Assembly (NCBI GenBank): GCA_039818945.1 | Contig: JBCBSZ010000019.1 | Location: forward strand, 1 to 64,000 | Source: JBCBSZ01 sp039818945 | GTDB taxonomy: Bacteria > Actinomycetota > Acidimicrobiia > Acidimicrobiales > Poriferisodalaceae | Length of the DNA: 64,000 bases | Direction: 5' to 3' | Shown: positions 33,839 to 43,710 of the stretch, one piece after another | Position numbering within the stretch: position 1 is the first letter of the stretch | How the letters are laid out: the number at the start of each line of letters is the position of its first letter | Program-made: the position numbers and the translations under genes | The notes under the pieces: model-generated | What the model saw: only the letters and a program-made list of their open reading frames with translations | Told to the model about the DNA's origin: nothing | The model's database searches: none

Positions 33839-33839
<1 letters not shown>
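33354..33839 (+). CDS. coxS: CO dehydrogenase small (2x[2Fe-2S]) subunit
   Basis: A 161-aa ferredoxin-like subunit with both clusters complete: Cys39, 44, 47 and 59 for the plant-type site, and Cys98, 101, 133 and 135 for the site nearest molybdenum (CGFC...CRC). It lies between coxM and coxL with 1-bp stop/start overlaps (TGATG) on both sides, implying fixed stoichiometry. It differs from the orphan CoxS at 3188, for example CVLWMDDQPVKSC versus CTLHVDGEAVKSC. Confidence 0.93.
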
Positions 33840-36204
<2,365 letters not shown>

Positions 36205-36208
<4 letters not shown>

Positions 36209-37122
36209 GGTCCGGAGCTGTGGGCACCGTGCTCGACCGCTCCGAGGACCTGCGCGCCTCCCGGACCCCTTTCGTCTCGGCGACGGTGGTCCGGGCGGAG
36301 CGCCCCACCTCGGCCAAGGCCGGCGACGCCGCGATCGTGCTGTCCGACGGCACGATCGAGGGCTTCGTGGGCGGCGATTGCGCGGAGTCGAGCGTGCGGG
36401 CCCACGCGCTGGCGTCGCTCGACGCCCGCGAGCCGGTGCTGCTGCGGATCCTGCCCGAGGCCGCGGTCGATGCGCCCGAGCAGCCGGGCGCGCTGACCGT
36501 CCACAACCCGTGCCTGTCCGGCGGGTCGCTGGAGATCTTCCTCGAGCCGTGGATCCCTCCGGCCCTGCTCGTCGTGCAGGGCGCCTCACCGGTCGCCCTA
36601 GCGCTGCGCGAGCTGGGCGCGGCGGCCGGGTTCTCCACGGCCGCCGCCTCGGAGGGCGTGCAGGCCGACGCGACGGCGGTCATCGCCGCCTCCCACGGTC
36701 GCGATGACGAGGCGGCGGTGCTCGTCGAGGCCGTCCGATCGGGCGTGCCGTACGTCGGGCTGGTCGCCTCGCCCCGGCGTGGCGCCGGCGTCATCGGGGC
36801 GCTCGACCTCGACGACGAACAGCGGGCCGCGATCCACAGCCCGGCCGGGCTCGACATCGGCGCCCGCACCCCGGAGGAGATCGCGCTGTCGATCCTCGCC
36901 GAGATCGTGTCGATCCGGCCCCGGGTGGTCGCCGCCGCGCCGGTCGTCGCCGCAGAGCCGGCCGGTGAGAACGGCACGGCGCTCGACCCGGTCTGCGGGA
37001 TGACCGTCGCCACCGTGCCGAGCTCGTCGCACCTCGACCTCGATCGCGCCCGCACCTGGTTCTGCGGTCCGGGCTGCCGTGACGCGTTCGCCGCCGACCC
37101 GGCGTCCTACGGAGCAGGGTGA
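36205..37122 (+). CDS. XdhC/CoxF-family maturation protein fused to a YHS domain
   Basis: A 305-aa protein. Residues about 1-110 form the XdhC_CoxI domain (FVSATVVRAERPTSAKAGDAAIV, DGTIEGFVGGDCAESS), and 120-240 the Rossmann part (YVGLVASPRRGAGV, GLDIGARTPEEIALSILAEI). The last 50 residues are a YHS domain (LDPVCGMTV...FCGPGCRDAFAADP) with three cysteines, a module common in copper and heavy-metal ATPases. XdhC/CoxF proteins work in cofactor insertion; the added metal-binding module suggests copper supply to CoxL. The GTG at 36205 overlaps the coxL stop; GTG 36220 is an alternative. It overlaps coxD by 4 bp. Confidence 0.85.
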
Positions 37123-37997
37123 CCCCGCTCGTCGCCGACGTCGAGGAGCTCCACTCCCGGCTCGCCGCCCTCGACTACCTCGCCGACGACGGCCTCGCCA
37201 CGGCGCTGTTCCTCGCCGTCCGGCTCCCGCAGCCGATCCTGCTCGAGGGCGAGGCCGGGGTGGGCAAGACCGAGGCGGCCAAGGCCCTTGCCGCCGCGCT
37301 CGACACACCGCTCGTCCGCCTGCAGTGCTACGAGGGCATCGACGCCTCCGAGGCGCTGTACGAGTGGAACTACCCCCGCCAGCTGCTCGCCATCCGCCTG
37401 GCGGAGGCGCAGGGCGGCGAGCTGGGCGAGGAGGACCTCTTCGGCGGCGACTACCTGATCCCTCGCCCGCTGCTCCAGGCGATCGACCATCCCGGTCCCC
37501 GGCCCGCCGTGCTGCTCGTCGACGAGATCGATCGGGCCGACGACGAGTTCGAGGCGTTCCTGCTGGAGATCCTCGCCGAGTCGACGGTGACCATCCCGGA
37601 GCTGGGCACCCGACGGGCCACGCATCCACCGATCGTGGTGCTGACGTCCAACCGAACCCGCGACCTGCACGACGCGCTCAAGCGCCGCTGCCTCTACCAC
37701 TGGATCGACTACCCCGACGTGGTGCGGTCGACCGGGATCGTCCGCCGCCGGGTGCCCGATGCGACCCTGCCGCTGACCCAGGCGGCGGCCGAGACGGTCG
37801 ATCGGCTCCGGCGGCTGGACGTGCAGAAGCTGCCCGGCATCGCCGAGCTCATCGACTGGGTGTCCGCGATGCGCCTGCTCGGCGTGGACCGGCTCGACGC
37901 GCCGGCCCTCGACGCCACGCTCGGCTCGGTGCTCAAGTACTCCGAGGACCAGGCGGTCGCACGCGAGCACGGGCTGGACCGCCTCACCGGCACGTGA
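37119..37997 (+). CDS. coxD: MoxR-type AAA+ ATPase, CoxD-like (second copy)
   Basis: A 292-aa paralogue of the protein at 11752. It has Walker A GEAGVGKTE (44-52), Walker B LLVDEIDRAD (132-141) and the shared LQCYEGIDASEALYEWNYPRQLL and LTSNRTRDLHDALKRRCLYHW stretches (in part). As part of the coxMSL operon it is the more likely partner of this CoxL for Mo-site sulfuration. It overlaps both neighbours by 4 bp. Confidence 0.9.
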   Translation: MTPLVADVEELHSRLAALDYLADDGLATALFLAVRLPQPILLEGEAGVGKTEAAKALAAALDTPLVRLQCYEGIDASEALYEWNYPRQLLAIRLAEAQGGELGEEDLFGGDYLIPRPLLQAIDHPGPRPAVLLVDEIDRADDEFEAFLLEILAESTVTIPELGTRRATHPPIVVLTSNRTRDLHDALKRRCLYHWIDYPDVVRSTGIVRRRVPDATLPLTQAAAETVDRLRRLDVQKLPGIAELIDWVSAMRLLGVDRLDAPALDATLGSVLKYSEDQAVAREHGLDRLTGT

Positions 37998-39175
37998 GCG
38001 ACCTCGCCGCTGTCGCCGCGGGCTTCGGGCAGCTACTCCACGAGGCGGGCGTACCGGTGACGCCGGAGCGGTCGGCCCGCTTCGCCCGGGCGATCGTGCT
38101 CGCCGAGCCCGACTCGAACCGGCGCCTCTACTGGCTGGGCCGGTCGACGCTGCTCAGCGGCCCGGACCAGATCGACGTCTTCGACCGGGTGTTCGCGCAG
38201 GTCTTCGGCGGTCTCGTCGATCCGGCCGATCACCGCGGCGATCCGAACGCGCCGCCCCCGGCCCACGTCCGCCCGGGCGAGGAGCGGGGCTCGGGCGGTG
38301 GACGGGACGCCGGCGCATCGGGCCACGACGCGGGCACTCCCTCGGTCCCGCTCGTCGGGAGCGCGACGTCGGGGGAGCGGGGGGACGACGACGAGCGGCT
38401 GGTCCCCGTGGCCACGGCCAGCGGGGCGGAGCGACTGCGCACCACCGACTTCGCGAGCCTCACCGAGGCCGAGCTGCGGGCCCTGGCGGCGCTGATGGCG
38501 CGCCTGGAGGTCGTGCTCCCGCACCGGTCCAGCCGCCGGACGCGTCGCAGCGCGCGGGGCGACGAACCGGACGTGCGGGCGACGCTGCGGCGGGGGCACC
38601 GGACCGGTGGCGACCCGGTGCGCTGGGAGCGGCGCCGCCGTCGGCACCGGCCGCGACGCCTGGTCGTGCTGCTCGACATCTCGGGTTCGATGGAGCCCTA
38701 CGCCCGCGCGTGGGTCCAGTTCCTCCACGGCGCGGCAGCGGCCGCCGAGGCCGAGGTCTTCACCTTCGCGACGCGGCTGACCCGGCTGACCCGATCGCTC
38801 CGGACCCGGGACCCACAACTCGCGCTGACCCGCGCCGCGGCCGAGGCACCCGACTGGTCCGGGGGCACGCGCATCGGTGCGGCCGTCGGCGCCTTCAACG
38901 ACCGGTTCGGACGGCGGGGGATGGCCCGCGGTGCCGTGGTGGTCGTCGTCTCCGACGGGTGGGAGCGCGAGGACCCGGCCGAGCTGGGCGAGCAGATGGC
39001 CCGGCTCTCCCGGCTCGCCCACCGGATCGACTGGGTCAACCCTCGGCGGGCGGACGATCGCTACGAGCCGCTGGTCGGCGGCATGGCGGCGGCGCTGCCG
39101 CACTGCGACGCCTTCGTCAGCGGTCACAGCGTCGCCGCGCTCGACGAGGTCCTCGCCGCCATCGCCGCAGGATGA
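37994..39175 (+). CDS. coxE: VWA-domain maturation protein, CoxE-like (second copy)
   Basis: A 393-aa protein with the CoxE layout: N-terminal helical region, a low-complexity Gly/Asp-rich linker (about 80-140), an Arg-rich block (178-222) and a VWA domain with intact MIDAS (DISGSM 228-233, Thr of SGGTRIG, Asp of VSDGWERED). It pairs with the CoxD ATPase just upstream. It ends the operon; 41 bp separate it from the esterase. No coxG or mocA gene accompanies this copy, so those functions probably come from the 14941-16196 genes. Confidence 0.88.
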   Translation: MSDLAAVAAGFGQLLHEAGVPVTPERSARFARAIVLAEPDSNRRLYWLGRSTLLSGPDQIDVFDRVFAQVFGGLVDPADHRGDPNAPPPAHVRPGEERGSGGGRDAGASGHDAGTPSVPLVGSATSGERGDDDERLVPVATASGAERLRTTDFASLTEAELRALAALMARLEVVLPHRSSRRTRRSARGDEPDVRATLRRGHRTGGDPVRWERRRRRHRPRRLVVLLDISGSMEPYARAWVQFLHGAAAAAEAEVFTFATRLTRLTRSLRTRDPQLALTRAAAEAPDWSGGTRIGAAVGAFNDRFGRRGMARGAVVVVVSDGWEREDPAELGEQMARLSRLAHRIDWVNPRRADDRYEPLVGGMAAALPHCDAFVSGHSVAALDEVLAAIAAG

Positions 39176-39216
39176 CCTCGGTCGCCCGCCGGCGATCGAT
39201 GTGCTGAGCTGGCCCG

Positions 39217-40152
39217 ATGGTCGATGTGCACCCGGATCTCGTCAGCGCCGTCAAGCGGGTCCCGAAGATCCCGATCACGCCGCGGACCATCAAGCTCCAG
39301 CGGCGGGTGTACGACGGGCTCGCCCGGCTCCTCGCACGGCGGGCGCCGCTGGCCGGCGGGGTCGCCGTGACCGAGATGACCGTGCCGGAGCACGCGGGTG
39401 ACGGCCGGCTCCGTGTCTATCGTCCGCTGTCCGCCCCGACCCCGACGCCGGTGATCGCCTGGATCCACGGGGGCGGGCTCGTGATGGGGAACCCGGTCGA
39501 CGATCCCCAGCTCACCCGGATGGCCGATGCGACGGGAGCGACCGTCGTCTCCGTGGGGTATCGCCTCGCGCCCGAGCACCCCTTCCCGGCCGCCCACGAC
39601 GATCTCCTCGCCGCGATCGAGCACCTCGTGGACTCACCGGACCGATTCGGCATCGATGCCGGTCGCCTCGTGGTCGGCGGCCAGAGCGCCGGCGGTGGGC
39701 TCGCCGCCTCGATGGCGCAGCGCCTCCACGACCGCGGCGTCGCGCTGCGAGGCCAGCTGCTCGTCTATCCGATGCTCGACGACCGGACCGCCGCTCGCGA
39801 CGACCTCGCGGACACCGAGCACCCGGTGTGGAGCAAGGCCAGCAACCGTGCGGCCTGGGCTGCCTACCTGCCGAGCCCACCCGGCGCTGTCGATCAGCCC
39901 GAGCATGCGGTCCCATCCCGACGGGAGGACCTGACGGGGCTCGCCCCGGCCTGGATCGGCGTCGGGACCGCCGACGTCTTCCACGACGAGGACCTCGCCT
40001 ACGCCGAGCGCCTGCGCGACGCGGGGGTCGAGGCGACCCTCGACGTGGTCGACGGTGCGGTCCACGCCTTCGAGGTCCTCGCGCCGGACGTGGAGATCTC
40101 GCGGGAGTTCGTCGCCGCGCAGCACGACTTCCTCCGCAAGGTCCTCGTCTGA
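39217..40152 (+). CDS. Alpha/beta hydrolase, HSL-type esterase
   Basis: A 311-aa carboxylesterase of the hormone-sensitive-lipase family. The oxyanion hole HGGG (IHGGGLVMG), nucleophile GQSAGGG, acid in the VGTADVFHDED region and His in VDGAVHAFE are all visible. No signal peptide, so it is cytoplasmic. It probably hydrolyses short-chain esters. The ATG is the first good start; 41 bp separate it from coxE and no promoter motif of the local TANNNT type is seen. Confidence 0.88.
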   Translation: MVDVHPDLVSAVKRVPKIPITPRTIKLQRRVYDGLARLLARRAPLAGGVAVTEMTVPEHAGDGRLRVYRPLSAPTPTPVIAWIHGGGLVMGNPVDDPQLTRMADATGATVVSVGYRLAPEHPFPAAHDDLLAAIEHLVDSPDRFGIDAGRLVVGGQSAGGGLAASMAQRLHDRGVALRGQLLVYPMLDDRTAARDDLADTEHPVWSKASNRAAWAAYLPSPPGAVDQPEHAVPSRREDLTGLAPAWIGVGTADVFHDEDLAYAERLRDAGVEATLDVVDGAVHAFEVLAPDVEISREFVAAQHDFLRKVLV

Positions 40153-40227
40153 CGCCGGGCCCACCTCCGGGGCCGATCCGGGGCGGGCCCGGATGTCCGA
40201 TCGACGGTGGCGGGAGAAGCTGGCGTC

Positions 40228-40359
40228 ATGGGAAACGTCGTGGAGGTCCTCGTCATCCTGGCGCTCGTGCTGCTGGCGATCGGCCTCTCCACGGTGGCGG
40301 TGGCCCGCGCGGTGCAGATCGTGCAGGACGCCGAGGAGGACGCTCACCGGGTCGAGTGA
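40228..40359 (+). CDS. Small single-pass membrane protein, 43 aa (hypothetical)
   Basis: A complete ATG-to-TGA frame encoding MGNVVEVLVILALVLLAIGL followed by STVAVARAVQIVQDAEEDAHRVE (given in two parts). Residues 4-25 form one hydrophobic helix and the tail is charged and amphipathic. GGGAGAAG-like purines precede the ATG by about 12 nt. It lies in the 271-bp gap between the esterase and the dioxygenase and has the codon-position GC pattern of a gene. Role unknown; small membrane regulators often look like this. Confidence 0.5.
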   Translation: MGNVVEVLVILALVLLAIGLSTVAVARAVQIVQDAEEDAHRVE

Positions 40360-40423
40360 GGCTGTCATCCGGCGTTCAGACCGTCGTGGGCGAGGGTTCG
40401 GTACGGTCGGTCAGGCTGTCGGC

Positions 40424-41194
40424 ATGCGTGCACTCGAACGAATCGACCGCACCGACTGGGCCGCGACCGGCGTCGCCGTCCTTCGGGGCGCGCTCGCTCC
40501 CGACGTCGTCGCCGAGCTCGACCGCTGGACGACCGAGGTGGAGACGTGGGCCCGGGAAGGCGGGCCGGGCCTCCATCACTTCGAGCAGACGTCGCACGGC
40601 GCGGCGCTGGCCCGATCCGAGGACGTCGTCGACCATCACGCCGGCCTGGAGCGGTTCCTGCGGGACGGTCCGGTCGCCCCCGTGCTGGCCGAGCTGTTCA
40701 GTGAGGCCCCGATCCTGTTCAAGGAGAAGGTGAACTACAAGCAACCCGGGGGAGCCGGGTTCGCGCCCCACCAGGACGCCACGGCGTACCGCTTCGTCGA
40801 CCATCACCTCTCGGTGGCCATCCCGCTCGACCCGGCCACCGAACGGAGCGGCTGCCTGTGGTTCGCCGACTGGTTCGAGCCGCGGGCGACGCTGCCTCAC
40901 ACCGACGGACGCATCGCTCCGGAGTGGTGCGGTGTCGTCGAGTGGCGGCCGGTCGAGCTCGACCCGGGCGACGTGGTCGTCTTCGACTCCTACGCACCCC
41001 ACCGCAGCGAGACGAACCACGCCGACCGTGCCCGCCGGACCTGGTACGTGACCTACAACGCCGAGTCGGCCGGCGACTGGCGCGACCGGTACTACGCCGA
41101 CAAGCGGGCCCTGCTCGACGAGGTCGGCGACGGTGACACCGCTCGCATCAGCGTGAACGACGACTTCCTCGGCATCCCCGTCACCGGCGACTGA
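40424..41194 (+). CDS. Phytanoyl-CoA dioxygenase (PhyH)-family protein
   Basis: A 256-aa Fe(II)/2-oxoglutarate dioxygenase-like protein. The first iron ligands are in HQDATAY (His-x-Asp), the distal His in YAPHRSETN, with RRTWYVTYNAE supplying the 2-oxoglutarate-binding Arg. FKEKVNYKQPGGAGFAPHQD is a typical PhyH stretch. It would hydroxylate a small molecule or lipid; the substrate is unknown. The ATG at 40424 is preferred to longer frames, which are shadows of the esterase. Confidence 0.85.
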   Translation: MRALERIDRTDWAATGVAVLRGALAPDVVAELDRWTTEVETWAREGGPGLHHFEQTSHGAALARSEDVVDHHAGLERFLRDGPVAPVLAELFSEAPILFKEKVNYKQPGGAGFAPHQDATAYRFVDHHLSVAIPLDPATERSGCLWFADWFEPRATLPHTDGRIAPEWCGVVEWRPVELDPGDVVVFDSYAPHRSETNHADRARRTWYVTYNAESAGDWRDRYYADKRALLDEVGDGDTARISVNDDFLGIPVTGD

Positions 41195-41271
41195 GTCGCC
41201 GACAGCCCCCTATGTCATCCGTCACCGATCGCCGACGGGCGCCGGTGGCGCAGCGGGGATAGACAGAGTCC

Positions 41272-42663
41272 ATGTCCTCGATCGTGCTCGCGCAGGCGGC
41301 GACCGAGGGTGATCTGCTGGCGGCCCGCAACCAGATGGCGCTGTCGTTGGGCTGGCACATCGTGTTGGCCTGCTTCGGGGTCGCGTTCCCGGCGATGATC
41401 TTCGCGCTCCACCGCCGGGGCCTGCGCGGTGACGACGCCGCCCTCGAGCTGGCGAAGCGGTGGTCGAAGGTCGCCGCCGTGCTCTTCGCCATCGGGGCGG
41501 TCTCCGGCACGATCCTGTCGTTCGAGATGGGACTGCTGTGGCCCGGCCTGATGGAGCAGTTCGGCGACGTCGTGGGGCTGGCCTTCGCGCTCGAAGGCAT
41601 CGCGTTCTTCGTCGAGGCGATCTTCCTCGGCATCTACATCTACGGCTGGAAGCGCCTGCCCGGACACGCCCACTCCATGATGCTGCTGCCCGTCATGGCC
41701 GCCGGGCTGTCCGGCACCTTCTTCGTCGTCAGCGTCAACGCCTGGATGAACTCACCGAGCGGCTTCGACATCGTCGACGGCGAGGTGGTCGACATCGACC
41801 CGCTCGCCGCCATGTTCAACTCGGCGGTGTGGTGGCAGTACCTCCACATGCTCCTCGCCGCCTACATGGTGGTCGGCTTCAGCGTCGCCGCCGTCTACGC
41901 GGTCGGCCAGCTGCGGGGCCGTTCGGACCGGCTGCACCGTCTCGGTCTGCTGGTACCGCTCGCGTTCGCCGCGGTGGCGACCCCGCTGCAGCCGGTCGTC
42001 GGCCACTTCGCGGGGCAGCGCATCGCCGACGAGCAGCCGATCAAGCTCGCCGCCATCGAGGGGCTGGCCGAGACCGAGACGAGCGCGCCGCTGATCCTCG
42101 GCGGGATCTACACCGATGACGAGCTCCGCTACGGCCTCGAGATCCCGATCCCCGGTCTGCTGTCGTTCCTCGCCCAGAACGACGGGACGGCCGAGGTGAT
42201 CGGCCTCGACGCGGTGCCGGAGGAGGACCGGCCGCCGGTCAACGTCGTGCGCTTCGCCTACCAGTTGATGGTGGGCATCGGCACGTCGTTGGTCGCGCTG
42301 ATCGCCTGGTTCGCGTGGTCGTGGCGTCGCCGGCGGGGTCCGCCGCCCACGCCCTGGTTCCTGCGGGCCGTCGTGGCCGCCGGACCCGCTGCCGTGATCG
42401 CGATGGAGGCCGGCTGGGTCACGACCGAGGTCGGTCGCCAGCCGTGGATCGTCCACGAGGTGCTCCGCACCCGCGACGCCGTCACCGACGCCGGGTGGGT
42501 GTGGCTCAGCCTCGCGGTGCTGGTCGTCGTCTACGCCGCGATGACGATCGGCGCGGTGATGGTGCTGCGGTCGATGTCGCGCCGCTGGGCCGCGGGCGAG
42601 CGCGACCTCGAGGCCCCCTACGGACCGAGTCGACCCCTCGCCGAGGTCGGAGCGGACCGGTGA
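41272..42663 (+). CDS. cydA: Cytochrome bd ubiquinol/menaquinol oxidase subunit I
   Basis: A 463-aa membrane protein with about nine helices. Heme ligand His29 (LGWHIVLACFG), the WWQYLHMLLAAYMV helix with a second His, and the family motif GRQPW (388-392, in TTEVGRQPWIVHEVLRT) are present. The Q-loop is of the short type. It oxidises quinol and reduces O2 with high affinity without pumping protons. CydB overlaps by 4 bp. A near -10 sequence TAGACA lies 6 nt before the ATG. Confidence 0.95.
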   Translation: MSSIVLAQAATEGDLLAARNQMALSLGWHIVLACFGVAFPAMIFALHRRGLRGDDAALELAKRWSKVAAVLFAIGAVSGTILSFEMGLLWPGLMEQFGDVVGLAFALEGIAFFVEAIFLGIYIYGWKRLPGHAHSMMLLPVMAAGLSGTFFVVSVNAWMNSPSGFDIVDGEVVDIDPLAAMFNSAVWWQYLHMLLAAYMVVGFSVAAVYAVGQLRGRSDRLHRLGLLVPLAFAAVATPLQPVVGHFAGQRIADEQPIKLAAIEGLAETETSAPLILGGIYTDDELRYGLEIPIPGLLSFLAQNDGTAEVIGLDAVPEEDRPPVNVVRFAYQLMVGIGTSLVALIAWFAWSWRRRRGPPPTPWFLRAVVAAGPAAVIAMEAGWVTTEVGRQPWIVHEVLRTRDAVTDAGWVWLSLAVLVVVYAAMTIGAVMVLRSMSRRWAAGERDLEAPYGPSRPLAEVGADR

Positions 42664-43673
42664 GCCTCGCCGATGTCGTCGCGGTGACCATGTTCGCCGG
42701 GATCGTCGCCTACGCCATCCTCGGCGGTGCCGACTTCGGCAGTGGCGTCTGGGACCTGCTCGCCGGTCGCGACGAGCGGAGCGGTGATCGTCGCCGCCTC
42801 ATCGACCACGCCATCGGCCCGGTGTGGGAGGCCAACCACGTCTGGCTGATCTTCGTGATCGTCTTCCTCTGGACGGGGTTCCCCGATGCGTTCGGTTCGA
42901 TCATGCGGACGCTCTACGTGCCGTTCTGGTTCGTCGGTCTCGGCATCGTGTTGCGCGGCGCCGGCTTCGCGTTCCGGAAATACTCCGCGACGTTCGGCGA
43001 GGCCCGGGTGTACGGGATCGCCTTCGCCTCGTCGTCGCTCATCACGCCGTTCTTCCTGGGCGCCATCGCCGGCGCGGTCGCCTCAGGTCGGGTGCCGGCC
43101 GACGGGGTCGGCGACCGGTGGACGAGCTGGCTGGGCCCGACCTCGCTGCTCGGCGGCGTGCTCGCCGTGCTGACCTGTGCGTTCCTCGCCGCAGTGTTCC
43201 TGGCCGCCGAGGCCGACTCGCTCGGTCGCGACGACCTCCGGGAGTGGTTCCGGCGCCGGGCGCTGATCACCGGTGTCATCACCGGTGCGGTGGCGGTCGC
43301 GGGCATCGTGCCGCTCGCCACCGATGCCGAGACGCTCTTCGACGGGCTCACCGGGCGCGGCCTCGTCGAGGTGGTGGGGTCGGCCGTCGGCGGAGCCCTG
43401 AGCCTGTGGTTCCTCCGCACCGGGCAGCTGCGGCGGGCGCGGGTCGCCGCGGTCGTGGCCGTCGGCGCCGTCGTAGCCGGGTGGGGGTTCGGCCAGTACC
43501 CCTGGCTGCTCGTCGACGAGGTCGAGATCGCCGACGCCGCCGGCGCCGATGCCACCCTGTGGGGCCTCGTGATCGGTGGCCTCGTGGCGGTCGCGCTCGT
43601 CGTGCCCTCGCTCGTGTACCTCTTCGTGCTGGCCGACCGGGACGACATCGGCAGCGACGTGACCTCGGGCTGA
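42660..43673 (+). CDS. cydB: Cytochrome bd oxidase subunit II
   Basis: A 337-aa protein with about eight helices and the CydB opening AYAILGGADFGSGVWDLLAG, followed by IGPVWEANHVWLIFVIVFLWTGFP (in part). It pairs with CydA to hold the bd heme centre. The GTG at 42660 overlaps the cydA stop. cydC and cydD are not in the window. Confidence 0.93.
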   Translation: MSLADVVAVTMFAGIVAYAILGGADFGSGVWDLLAGRDERSGDRRRLIDHAIGPVWEANHVWLIFVIVFLWTGFPDAFGSIMRTLYVPFWFVGLGIVLRGAGFAFRKYSATFGEARVYGIAFASSSLITPFFLGAIAGAVASGRVPADGVGDRWTSWLGPTSLLGGVLAVLTCAFLAAVFLAAEADSLGRDDLREWFRRRALITGVITGAVAVAGIVPLATDAETLFDGLTGRGLVEVVGSAVGGALSLWFLRTGQLRRARVAAVVAVGAVVAGWGFGQYPWLLVDEVEIADAAGADATLWGLVIGGLVAVALVVPSLVYLFVLADRDDIGSDVTSG

Positions 43674-43710
43674 GCTTCATGTCGGCCCCGCTCGCGCCGA
43701 TCTCAAGAGG

